Source: JAFARZ01 sp035651595 (lineage in GTDB: Bacteria > Actinomycetota > Actinomycetes > Streptosporangiales > Streptosporangiaceae). Taken from it: a stretch of 15,760 nucleotides of DNA. Under the pieces are notes generated by a model, which was not told where the DNA came from, did not search any database, and saw nothing but the letters and a program-made list of their open reading frames with translations. The DNA lies in assembly GCA_035651595.1 (NCBI GenBank), contig DASRFJ010000068.1:1-15760 (forward strand), written 5' to 3'. Positions 1-5,991 of the stretch are shown in pieces. Positions within the stretch are counted from its first letter, which is position 1, and the number at the start of each line of letters is the position of its first letter. Position numbers and translations under genes: made by a program.

Positions 1-1073
1 TGCCGAGCTGATCGGCGCGGCCGATGTCGGCCCTGGCGAACTCGCCACCCTTGCCTCAACCGCGCCATCGCCGCCCGGTGACATGCCCATCCGTTCGGGT
101 AACGATCTGGTGTATTTGCTCCGGGTTTCGGGTTGCCGACACCCGCCGTGCCGCCGATCGCACTGATGACCACTGTTCCGGGCGTTTCCGCGTCCGGCTC
201 GTTGAGCAGCTCGCTGAGCGCGCGTAGTTCGCCGGACCGCCCGGTAAAGTTCCGTACCCTCGCGGGCAGTTCGCACGGTACGACGGTCTTTGCCGGCGCT
301 GCCGGGGCCGGTTCCGGTTCGGGTGCGGCCAGAGCGAGGTCGGCGCAGAGTATCTGCTGGTGGAGCTGCCGTAGTTCGGGTCCTGGTTCGGCGCCGAGTT
401 CGTCGATGAGTACCTTCCGTGCGTCCTGGAAGGCGGCGAGTGCCTCAGCCTGGCGGCCGCACCGGTAGAGGGCGAGCATGAGCTGGGCGTGAAACCGTTC
501 CCTCAGCGGGTGGCCCCCGGCCAGAGCCCGCAACCTGGCTACCAGATCGTCGTGGCGGCCTAGCTGTAGCGCGGCATCGGCCCGCCACTCCTCGGCTCGC
601 AACCGCAACTCCTCCAGGCCCGGCAGTTCCTCCCGGAGCAGGTATTCGCAGGACACGTCGGCAAGCGGCGTCCCGCGCCACAGGCTGAGCGCCTCACCCA
701 GCAGCGCGTCCGCGCGATCCCAGGCGCCCTGCCGCAATGCAGTGCCGCCATCTCGGCACAGGCAGCGGAACCGGAGCAGGTCCACCTCGTCCTCGCCGGC
801 CTGTAGCAGGTAGCCAGGGTGCCGGGTCACCAGCCGGGGTCCAGCCCGGGGCCCCAGCACACGCCGCAGCCGCAGCACGTGGGTTCGCAGCGTGACCGCG
901 GCTCCGGCCGGGGGCACGCCGTCCCACAGCATCTCGGCGAGCGCGTCGGCCGCGACGGGGGTCCCCGCATGCAGTAGCAAGGCCGCGAGCAGCACGCGCA
1001 GGCGTCCTCGTGGCAATTCGACCGGTGTTTCCCCGTCGTAGACCAGCAATGGCCCCAAGACCGCTAGCCACAT
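1..1073 (-). CDS. SARP/AfsR-family transcriptional regulator, N-terminal part, probably broken in its NTPase domain
   Basis: The frame starts at ATG 1073 (MWLAVLGPLLVYDGE) and stays open to the window edge. Residues 1 to about 92 form an OmpR-like winged-helix DNA-binding domain. Residues about 93-240 form the bacterial transcriptional activator domain (BTAD), including the typical region ending GAEPGPELRQLHQQIL. An NB-ARC type NTPase domain then begins (ARVRNFTGR, then VVISAIGGTAGVG). In this family the Walker A loop should continue with Lys-Thr. Here the next residues are Asn-Pro-Lys, and everything beyond (below about position 135) loses family resemblance and GC-rich third positions. I infer a truncation by recombination. 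SARPs activate pathway genes by binding direct repeats near promoters, and the divergent secreted-protein genes with TTCAAC repeats are possible targets. A GGGGGA motif precedes the start. The family call is firm; whether the product works is doubtful. Confidence 0.8.
   Translation of the reverse strand, partial: MWLAVLGPLLVYDGETPVELPRGRLRVLLAALLLHAGTPVAADALAEMLWDGVPPAGAAVTLRTHVLRLRRVLGPRAGPRLVTRHPGYLLQAGEDEVDLLRFRCLCRDGGTALRQGAWDRADALLGEALSLWRGTPLADVSCEYLLREELPGLEELRLRAEEWRADAALQLGRHDDLVARLRALAGGHPLRERFHAQLMLALYRCGRQAEALAAFQDARKVLIDELGAEPGPELRQLHQQILCADLALAAPEPEPAPAAPAKTVVPCELPARVRNFTGRSGELRALSELLNEPDAETPGTVVISAIGGTAGVGNPKPGANTPDRYPNGWACHRAAMARLRQGWRVRQGRHRPRRSAR
2..166 (+). other. Possible 3' remnant of an unrecognised plus-strand gene
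   Basis: A plus-strand frame is open from base 2 to a TGA at 164-166. Up to about base 135 its third codon positions are GC-rich and the translation looks protein-like (for example DMPIRSGNDLVYLLRV). The minus-strand frame over the same bases has poor third-position GC. This suggests that foreign coding DNA on the opposite strand was joined to the regulator at about base 135. I do not recognise the family, and a short open frame in GC-rich DNA can arise by chance. Confidence 0.25.
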
Positions 1074-1074
1074 C

Positions 1075-1090
1075 CTGTCCCCCTGGACAG
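1075..1090. promoter_or_regulatory. Small inverted repeat over the SARP ribosome-binding site
   Basis: CTGTCC (1075-1080) and GGACAG (1085-1090) are perfect inverted copies separated by 4 bases. On the minus strand this places the pair across the G-rich ribosome-binding site, 2 bases before ATG 1073. It could be a hairpin hiding the ribosome-binding site or a small operator. Arms of 6 bp are short enough to be chance. Confidence 0.3.
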
Positions 1091-1134
1091 AACATCCCGC
1101 ATCCGCACCCCGCGCTGAGCCAGGCATCACGCAA

Positions 1135-1171
1135 GTTCAACAAGACTTCAACGCGCTTCCTAGAGGCTAGA
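1135..1171 (+). promoter_or_regulatory. TTCAAC direct repeats with 11-bp period, candidate activator site upstream of the first secreted-protein gene
   Basis: TTCAAC occurs at 1136-1141 and 1147-1152, exactly 11 bp apart, and a partial TTCC follows at 1157. The sequence TAGAGG starts 8 bp after the second repeat. OmpR-type winged-helix regulators (SARPs, PhoP) bind tandem repeats of this period, and SARP sites often end 8 bp before a -10 box. The same arrangement recurs at 1782-1818 before the next gene, and a SARP gene starts divergently about 60 bp away. Operator function is inferred. The block also encodes a short in-frame VQQDFNALPRG peptide ending in TAG, so it may instead be a leftover gene end. 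Confidence 0.45.
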
Positions 1172-1220
1172 TCCCCTGAAGTTCCGGCGCAAGCCGCAAT
1201 CAAGCAGCAAAGGTGATCAA

Positions 1221-1817
1221 ATGCGTTATCGCGTCTCAGCGATCATCATCGCGGTCATGGTCCTGGCAGGCCTCTCTGCCCCTGCCGCGTTCGCGGACCA
1301 AGTACAGCTTCAGCTTCCGGTCGGCTGTACAGTAGGCAACACCTACGACGTATCTTCCACCATCATGGTAAATGCTAATCCATCGGTGGGTATCGCATAT
1401 CACGGGGTCGGGAACCAGGTAAGGGTGAGCAACACTCCTGGCGACTCCTCTTTCATATGCGTTGCGTCACCGAACACGTACGTCATCCGTAACGCCGCGG
1501 GCAACTGCCTCCGGATGCGCGACGCGAGCAACAATTACGCGGTTGTAGAGGAAAATGGATGCCAAAACGACAACGCCAGCGATCAATTCCAGGCGAACGA
1601 CGGCGGCGACGGATCTTATCAGTTCGTGAATGTCGGTTCCGGGCGCTGGCTCGGCATTATCGGCATTCATTGCACGCCCGGAAATGACAGCCTGGTATCG
1701 GGCGTGCCTAACTCCCCTGGGAACTGCGATTCTTGGAACATGCAGTCAGTCACGGTGAACCCTCAGGCGCGTGCAACGCGAGTTCAACAGGACTTCAACA
1801 CGCTTCCGAGAGGCTAG
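1221..1817 (+). CDS. Secreted six-cysteine beta-trefoil (ricin-B-like) protein, copy 1
   Basis: The product has 198 residues. The start is ATG 1221, with AAGGTG five bases upstream. Residues 1-25 are a Sec signal peptide (MRYR, hydrophobic core, AFA cleavage site). The mature part has six cysteines (36, 80, 96, 114, 151, 169), all conserved in the neighbouring copy, suggesting three disulphides. The segment from about residue 84 (NTYVIRNAAGNCLRM, then YQFVNVGSGRWLGI) resembles ricin-type beta-trefoil lectin repeats, although the classic Q-x-W motif is degenerate. It is probably an extracellular carbohydrate- or surface-binding protein; no catalytic motif is visible. The last 17 or so residues (from PQARATRV) have no counterpart in copy 2 and are encoded by the block that acts as the upstream region of copy 2. 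The tandem arrangement shows a recent duplication. Confidence 0.8.
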   Translation: MRYRVSAIIIAVMVLAGLSAPAAFADQVQLQLPVGCTVGNTYDVSSTIMVNANPSVGIAYHGVGNQVRVSNTPGDSSFICVASPNTYVIRNAAGNCLRMRDASNNYAVVEENGCQNDNASDQFQANDGGDGSYQFVNVGSGRWLGIIGIHCTPGNDSLVSGVPNSPGNCDSWNMQSVTVNPQARATRVQQDFNTLPRG

Positions 1818-1818
1818 A
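1782..1818 (+). promoter_or_regulatory. Second copy of the TTCAAC 11-bp direct repeats, upstream of the second secreted-protein gene
   Basis: TTCAAC at 1783-1788 and 1794-1799 (11-bp period), TTCC at 1804 and GAGGCTAG at 1810-1817 repeat the spacing of the block at 1135-1171. This copy lies inside the 3' end of the first gene's reading frame. The similarity continues through CCGGCGCAA (1831-1839) toward the next start. As a promoter or operator element it would give the second gene its own expression; that role is inferred. Confidence 0.4.
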
Positions 1819-1864
1819 GTCGCCGCAGTCCCGGCGCAACCTAGCCACTAAGAAGGGTGGTCAC

Positions 1865-2392
1865 ATGCGTTATCGCATCTCAGCAATGATCATTGCGGTC
1901 ATGGCCCTGGCAGGCCTTGCCGCCGCCCCGGCCGCATTCGCGGACTCAACCGTGCTGTCGCTGCCGGCCAGTTGTACTCCCGGAGGCACCTACGACGCGA
2001 ATTCGCATGTCGTGGCAAATGCCCGTACGTCGGTGGGTATCGATTATAACGGCACCGGGAACCCGATAACTGTCCATAACCCGCCCGGCGACACCTCGTT
2101 CATATGCGCTGCGGCGCCGAACACCTACCTCCTCCGCAATGCTTTTGGTCACTGCATCAGAATGCAAGATGCGAGCAACAACTTCGCGGTTATCGAAACA
2201 AGCGGCTGCGAGAACGGCAACACCAACTATCAGTTCTTTGCGGATTCCGTCGGCGGCGGCCGCTACCAGTTCCAGAACGTCCATTTCGGGCGGTGGCTCG
2301 GCGTTGGCTGCCCGCCCGAAAATGGCGAGGCGGTATTCGGTGTGCCAAACGCTGCCGGGAACTGCCTTACCTGGGTGATCATGTCCCACTAA
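1865..2392 (+). CDS. Secreted six-cysteine beta-trefoil (ricin-B-like) protein, copy 2
   Basis: The product has 175 residues. ATG 1865 is chosen because AAGGGTGG precedes it, a signal peptide begins there (MRYRISAMIIAVMALAGL, cleavage after AFA), and copy 1 starts at the same residue. An in-frame upstream start at 1733 would lie inside copy 1 and is rejected. The mature protein aligns with copy 1 along its length and keeps all six cysteines (37, 81, 97, 115, 149, 167), the NTYLLRNAFGHCIRMQDASNN block and the YQFQNVHFGRWLGVGC block, then ends at CLTWVIMSH. It is likely an exported binding protein of the ricin-B type with no visible enzyme motif. A perfect 14-bp hairpin follows the stop. Confidence 0.8.
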   Translation: MRYRISAMIIAVMALAGLAAAPAAFADSTVLSLPASCTPGGTYDANSHVVANARTSVGIDYNGTGNPITVHNPPGDTSFICAAAPNTYLLRNAFGHCIRMQDASNNFAVIETSGCENGNTNYQFFADSVGGGRYQFQNVHFGRWLGVGCPPENGEAVFGVPNAAGNCLTWVIMSH

Positions 2393-2406
2393 GCCGCAGC
2401 AATAGA

Positions 2407-2441
2407 CGTGTGGCCCGGGGCGCGATTCCCCGGGCCACACG
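2407..2441. terminator. Perfect 14-bp GC-rich hairpin after the second secreted-protein gene
   Basis: CGTGTGGCCCGGGG (2407-2420) pairs perfectly with 2428-2441 around a 7-base loop, starting 14 bases after the stop at 2392. There is no T-run, as is usual for actinomycete terminators. The right arm continues into CACACGCGGTCAGG, which also occurs at the 3' end of the sensor kinase near 3888, so part of the hairpin may have come with that duplicated fragment. Confidence 0.6.
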
Positions 2442-2442
2442 C

Positions 2443-2520
2443 GGTCAGGGCGCGGGGGAGGGTGAGCGTGATGGTGGTGCCGTGTCCTGGCTGGCTAGCG
2501 GCGGTCGGCTCGCCGCCGCG
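2443..2520 (-). pseudogene. Duplicated 3'-end fragment of a sensor histidine kinase
   Basis: On the minus strand this encodes GGEPTAASQPGHGTTITLT followed by LPRAL. That is nearly identical to the last residues of the intact kinase encoded at 3896-5197 (GGELAAASQPGHGTTITLT then LPAPDRA). The nucleotide match covers roughly 2434-2521 versus 3886-3979 with scattered substitutions. No H-box, N-box or ATP lid is present and no start precedes it, so it is a non-functional fragment. It directly abuts an ABC-ATPase remnant on the other strand, marking a recombination joint near 2520. Confidence 0.75.
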
Positions 2521-2887
2521 GTGACCGCGTCCTGGGCGGACACGGTGATCTCGGGTCTGGCCCGCGGCTACGACACGCTCCTGGCCCGCCAGTTCAAGGA
2601 CGGCGCCGAACTGTCCGGCGGGCAGTGGCAGCGGATCGCCGCCGCGCGCGGGTTCTACCGGACGGCGCCGCTGCTGATCATGGACGAGCCCACCGCGGCG
2701 CTGGACGCGCGCGCTGAGTACGCGCTGTTCTCCTCGATCAGGACGCTGGCGCTTGACCGGACGGTGCTGATCATCACGCACCGGCTGGCGAGCGTACGGC
2801 ACGCCGACCACGCACACGTCCTTGATGGCGCTGGGCGGACAGTACGCGGAACTCTACACCTTGCAGGCGTCGCAGTACGACCTGTGA
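2519..2887 (+). pseudogene. Remnant of an ABC-transporter ATP-binding protein (exporter type), truncated and internally deleted
   Basis: The translation shows the C-terminal half of an ABC ATPase: LARGYDTLLARQFKDG, signature motif LSGGQWQRIAAARGF, Walker B and D-loop LLIMDEPTAALDARAE, and H-loop ITHRLASVRHAD. The membrane domain and Walker A are absent, with no start codon at the left junction. After VLD at about 2827 the frame is lost. The expected C-terminus (ALGGQYAELYTLQASQYDL, stop TGA 2885-2887) continues in another frame, with about 15 family residues missing. This indicates an internal deletion, perhaps between short TTGATG/CTGATG-like matches. The family resembles the ABC ATPases linked to lantibiotic or peptide export, but the substrate cannot be told. 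It is not expected to function. Confidence 0.8.
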
Positions 2888-2931
2888 TGTCGATCGCGCC
2901 GGTCCGGGACGGGTGGGGCGTGACGATTCCG

Positions 2932-2978
2932 TCGAAACATTTTCGAAGCAGGTGTTATCGAACCATGCCTTCCTCGAA
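2932..2978 (+). promoter_or_regulatory. Cluster of TCGAA motifs including a TCGAAA-CAT-TTTCGA palindrome
   Basis: A perfect inverted repeat TCGAAA (2932-2937), CAT, TTTCGA (2941-2946) is followed by further TCGAA copies at 2958-2962 and 2974-2978. The cluster lies about 100-145 bp before the start of the lectin gene at 3076, in an AT-richer stretch. It is a plausible operator or promoter region for that gene; the regulator is unknown. Confidence 0.35.
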
Positions 2979-3075
2979 AACGTTCACATTACTGCCACCC
3001 TTTCGCCGGGCCGGGAAAGGTTCACCGCGCCCATCCCAATTCGATTCCCAAAGCACAGGGAGAAGGAGCCATGTT

Positions 3076-3588
3076 ATGCGCAAACTATGCGTGCTCATCG
3101 CGATGCTGGCGGCCACTGCCGTCGCCCTCGCCGTCCACCCGGGGATCGCAAAAGCCGCGACCTACAACAAATGGCTGACCCGGGATGGCCTCTGCATGGG
3201 GGTGCAGGGCGGCAACATGACACCCGGGACGGCCATCATCGCCTGGACGTGCGACGGCAGCCCAAACCAGTCTTGGGCGCTTGACGCGAACTCTGGCGCG
3301 CCGAATTACTTCCTGATGAGAAACGAGGCGAACCCCAGCGAGTGCCTGAGTGTGTTCCAGATGGCGACGTACAACGGGGCACCGCTGGTCATCTGGCCCT
3401 GCAAAGACTTCAGCGACAACCAGGACCAGCGGTGGTCGCTGGCCGCCGCTCCCTCCGGCATTATCAACGACTTCATCGTCTACAACTTCAACTCCGGTCT
3501 GCTGATGTTGCCATTGGGCTCGCAAGGCTCCCAAGTCGTCCAGTGGGATGGCCGGGCTCAGTACGTCTGGACATCTACGAGTTCGTGA
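3076..3588 (+). CDS. Secreted ricin-B-type (beta-trefoil) lectin domain protein
   Basis: The product has 170 residues. ATG 3076 is chosen because GAAGGAG lies 7 bases upstream and a signal peptide follows (MRKLCVLIAMLAATAVALAV, cleavage after AKA at 27). A nearer ATG at 3071 is out of frame. The frame is open far upstream through the ABC remnant, but that extension is not a real part of the gene. The mature protein carries ricin-B repeats with Q-x-W motifs at 65-67 (QSW) and 118-120 (QRW). Two cysteine pairs are likely (40/59 and 90/109). A third, weaker repeat ends at YVW. These domains bind sugars, here outside the cell. No catalytic domain is attached. It belongs with the two upstream secreted proteins in type but is not a close duplicate of them. 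Confidence 0.85.
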   Translation: MRKLCVLIAMLAATAVALAVHPGIAKAATYNKWLTRDGLCMGVQGGNMTPGTAIIAWTCDGSPNQSWALDANSGAPNYFLMRNEANPSECLSVFQMATYNGAPLVIWPCKDFSDNQDQRWSLAAAPSGIINDFIVYNFNSGLLMLPLGSQGSQVVQWDGRAQYVWTSTSS

Positions 3589-3664
3589 TCTCGTAATCGT
3601 TTCCGGTTCGGTCGGATCTGTCCGCCCGTCTGGACGGCCAGCGTCGGCTGCCGATGAGCCGGAT

Positions 3665-3746
3665 AACGTGGAGTTCTACCCCTTTGTGGAAGTGCGGCCC
3701 CCGGATCAGGGGGCCGCATCACCACGATAGGGAAATCCTCCACGTT
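3665..3746. repeat. 82-bp imperfect palindrome, copy 1 of a dispersed element
   Basis: The ends AACGTGGAG (3665-3673) and CTCCACGTT (3738-3746) pair perfectly. GTGG (3686-3689) pairs with CCAC (3722-3725). The centre TGCGGCCCCC (3693-3702) pairs with GGGGGCCGCA (3709-3718) around a 6-base loop. The arm sequence, especially the right arm read in reverse, matches the element at 9478-9555 (AACGTGGAAGATTTCCCCTT). Both copies lie between convergent genes. It could be a REP/BIME-like or MITE-like repeat, or a bidirectional terminator. No coding capacity or target-site duplication is evident. Confidence 0.75.
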
Positions 3747-3854
3747 GATGCGGAAGCCGACGATGCGCTCTCGTACCACCGGGCACATGCTGCACGCCAC
3801 CCCCGGCCGTCACCAGCGCGGCAGCACCCGCTGGCCGGGTCACCAGGCCGGCCG

Positions 3855-3893
3855 GGTCACCACACGCGGTCACCACACGCGGTCACCACACGC
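3855..3893. repeat. Three perfect tandem 13-bp repeats next to the kinase stop codon
   Basis: GGTCACCACACGC occurs three times without a gap (3855-3867, 3868-3880, 3881-3893). Two degenerate GGTCAGGCGC units follow from 3894, and the first of these contains the kinase stop codon (TCA on the plus strand at 3896-3898). Looser TCACC copies lie to the left. This looks like a slippage-prone minisatellite at the 3' end of the two-component operon. Confidence 0.8.
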
Positions 3894-3895
3894 GG

Positions 3896-5197
3896 TCAGG
3901 CGCGGTCAGGCGCCGGGAGGGTGAGCGTGATCGTGGTGCCGTGTCCTGGCTGGCTGGCGGCGGCCAGCTCGCCGCCGTGGGCCCGCGCGAGTTCGGCCGC
4001 GATCGCCAGGCCGATGCCGCTGCCGGAGGTCTGCGCCGCAGCCTGCCCGCGCCAGAACCGGTCGAAGATGCGCGGCAGTTCGTCGGCCGGGATGCCGGCC
4101 CCGGTGTCGGTTACCTCGAGCACGGCGGCGCGGTCCGCCTGCCTGGTGGCGATCGTGACGCTGCCGCCGCCGGGCGTGAACTTGAGCGCGTTCCCGAGCA
4201 GGTTGGCCACGACCTGATGCAGCCAGCGCGGGTCGGCGAGGACCGGCGCGCCGGCCAGCCGCCGGTCCAGCGAGATTTCGGCCGCCTCGAACTGACGGGC
4301 CAGGCTGTCGGCCGCGCTGGCGGCGATGTCCGCCAGGTCGGTCCGGCTTCGCTCCAGGTGCAGGGCGGCGGCGTCGGCGGCGGCCAGCGTCTGGAGGTCA
4401 CCGACCATGCGGGCCAGCCGCAGCACCTCGTCGCGCAGCGAGGACAGCTCTTCCGGCGTGGGTTCCGCGACACCGTCGAGCAGGGCCTCGTGGCCCGCCT
4501 GGAGCACCGCGATGGGCGTGCGCAGCTCGTGCGCGACGCCCGCCACAAGGTCGCGGCGGATCTGATCCTCCCGGTCCAGCGTGTCGGCCATCTGGTCGAA
4601 GGCCGCCGACAGCTCCCGCAGCTCACCCGGTGCCCGGACGTCGCCCGCCCGTGACGAGCGGTCCCCGCCCGCCATCGACCGGGTTACCGCGATCAGCCGA
4701 ACGATCGGGCGGGTGATGCGCCGGGCCACCGCCAGGCCGGACAGCAGGGCGAGCAGCGCCGCCAGCCCGGCGGCGCCGATGATGGCCCGCAGCAGCCCGC
4801 TGCGCAGGACGCTGTCGGCGCCGCCGAGACCGGAACCGGTGAGCTGGAGCAGGACCTCGCCGACGCGCCGCCCGTGCACCACGACGGGCGCGCTGGACTC
4901 AGGCGCGGTTCCGGCGGCGAAGCCCGGTGTGGACACGACAACCTTGCGGTTGAGGTCACGCACCTGAAGGTTAGCCCCGGTCCGTTCGGCCAGATCTTGA
5001 ATGGGGGTAAGGTCGCTGTCCCAGGCCGCGCCCGCCGCCACCGACATCGCGCTGGCCAGGTCGTCGCGCTGCCGGCCGGCCAGCGCGGACACATCCGCGG
5101 ACGAGAAGACGGCCACCAGCGCGGCCAGCAGCGCCACCGCCGCCAGGGCCACCGCCAGGAACGCCAGCGCGAGCCGCAGGCCCAGCGTGTCAGTCAT
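3896..5197 (-). CDS. BaeS-like sensor histidine kinase of a two-component system
   Basis: The product has 433 residues and is membrane-bound. A first transmembrane segment lies at about 7-32, followed by an extracytoplasmic sensor loop of about 100 residues and a second segment at about 135-157. A HAMP linker follows (about 158-211), then the dimerisation and phospho-acceptor domain with H-box VAHELRTPIA (His223). The ATPase domain has the N-box NLLGNALKF (Asn332/Asn336), G1 box DTGAGIP (from Asp364) and G2 box GSGIGLAI. The start at ATG 5197 overlaps the response-regulator stop by 8 bases (ATGACTGA), indicating translational coupling. The signal sensed is unknown; the family often senses envelope or drug stress. 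Its 3' end has a partial copy at 2443-2520 and is followed by tandem 13-bp repeats. Confidence 0.93.
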   Translation of the reverse strand: MTDTLGLRLALAFLAVALAAVALLAALVAVFSSADVSALAGRQRDDLASAMSVAAGAAWDSDLTPIQDLAERTGANLQVRDLNRKVVVSTPGFAAGTAPESSAPVVVHGRRVGEVLLQLTGSGLGGADSVLRSGLLRAIIGAAGLAALLALLSGLAVARRITRPIVRLIAVTRSMAGGDRSSRAGDVRAPGELRELSAAFDQMADTLDREDQIRRDLVAGVAHELRTPIAVLQAGHEALLDGVAEPTPEELSSLRDEVLRLARMVGDLQTLAAADAAALHLERSRTDLADIAASAADSLARQFEAAEISLDRRLAGAPVLADPRWLHQVVANLLGNALKFTPGGGSVTIATRQADRAAVLEVTDTGAGIPADELPRIFDRFWRGQAAAQTSGSGIGLAIAAELARAHGGELAAASQPGHGTTITLTLPAPDRA

Positions 5198-5903
5198 CGC
5201 GGCTCAGTCCCAGCCGGTAGCCACCGCCCAGGACGGTCCTGATGATGCGGGGACTGGCCGGATCCTCCTCGATCTTGCGGCGCAGGTTCTTGACGTGCGA
5301 GTCGACGGTGCGCTCATATCCGTCGAACTCGTAGCCGCGCACCCGGTTGATCAGCTCGAACCGCGAGTAGACCCGCCCGGGCACGGTGGCCAGCGCGACC
5401 AGGACGCCCCACTCGGTGGGCGTGAGCTCGGTCTGCGCGCCGCGGACCGTCGCGATGCGCCGCGGCTCGTCGATGACCAGTTCGCCGCCGCCATAGCTGG
5501 TGACCTCCTGATCCGCGGCCGGGCCGCCGCGCCGGAGGATCGCCTGGACCCGCAGGACCAGCTCACGGGGGCTGAACGGCTTCGTCACGTAGTCGTCGGC
5601 GCCGAGTTCGAGCCCGCGGATCCGGTCTTCCTCGGTGCTTTTCGCGGTCAGTATCAGGATCGGCGTGGTCGTCGCGAGCTCGCGGGCAACCTCCTCGCCC
5701 GGGATGTCGGGCAGCCCGAGGTCGAGAATGACCAGGTCAGGCGTCGCGCTAGCGGCCAGGCCTATCGCCTCGGCACCCGATCCCGTCGACAATACGACCA
5801 AGCCCGCACGTTCCAGATAGGACCGGATAAAGTCCCTCAGCTTCCGCTCATCCTCGACTACCAGCACGGTCGCGGCCATCGCCTCAGTCAACCGCCTCTC
5901 CAC
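5190..5903 (-). CDS. OmpR/PhoB-family response regulator
   Basis: The product has 237 residues from GTG 5903. An in-frame ATG at 5879 (MAATVLVVED) would give 229 residues and is equally typical; neither has a strong ribosome-binding site, so the start is uncertain. The receiver domain (about 11-125) has the phospho-acceptor Asp61 in VILDLGLP, Thr86 and Lys108 (VTKPF). The output domain (about 135-235) is a winged helix ending VRTVLGGGYRLG-like (IRTVLGGGYRLGL). It is the upstream gene of a two-gene operon with the kinase, overlapping it by 8 bases. The 5' side faces a divergent membrane-protein operon (small peptide plus DedA), which is a plausible target. Confidence 0.93.
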   Translation of the reverse strand: MERRLTEAMAATVLVVEDERKLRDFIRSYLERAGLVVLSTGSGAEAIGLAASATPDLVILDLGLPDIPGEEVARELATTTPILILTAKSTEEDRIRGLELGADDYVTKPFSPRELVLRVQAILRRGGPAADQEVTSYGGGELVIDEPRRIATVRGAQTELTPTEWGVLVALATVPGRVYSRFELINRVRGYEFDGYERTVDSHVKNLRRKIEEDPASPRIIRTVLGGGYRLGLSRDD

Positions 5904-5991
5904 ACCGTCACCATGACACCTTCACCGTACGGGCACGGGCACCCGATGTACTGATACCCAGACAGCAGAAGACGGCAATTGGGCAGCGGAT

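Larger units (their letters stand above)
3589..3895. other. Tail-to-tail intergenic region holding a palindrome and tandem repeats
   Basis: No credible gene lies between the stops of the lectin gene (plus) and the sensor kinase (minus). The region holds the 82-bp imperfect palindrome at 3665-3746 and TCACC-rich repeats that become three exact 13-bp units at 3855-3893. Short open frames here are read from the palindrome arms and are considered spurious. Confidence 0.6.

Noticed and set aside
694..1203. A 169-residue minus-strand open frame over the SARP region
   Set aside because: It is out of frame with the SARP domains, which are clearly encoded from 1073 downward.
2104..3588. A 494-residue open frame joining the second secreted gene, the ABC remnant and the lectin
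   Set aside because: It reads the secreted gene in a wrong frame, then the pseudogene, then the lectin. The lectin has its own ribosome-binding site and signal peptide at 3076, so the long frame is accidental.
3665..3746. Insertion sequence
   Set aside because: No transposase or target-site duplication is visible; the element is only a palindrome of about 80 bp.
3855..3893. CRISPR-like array
   Set aside because: The 13-bp units are contiguous with no spacers and there are no cas genes.
3654..4217. A 187-residue plus-strand open frame over the palindrome and kinase end
   Set aside because: It runs through the palindrome, tandem repeats and antisense to the kinase, with no ribosome-binding site or domain.
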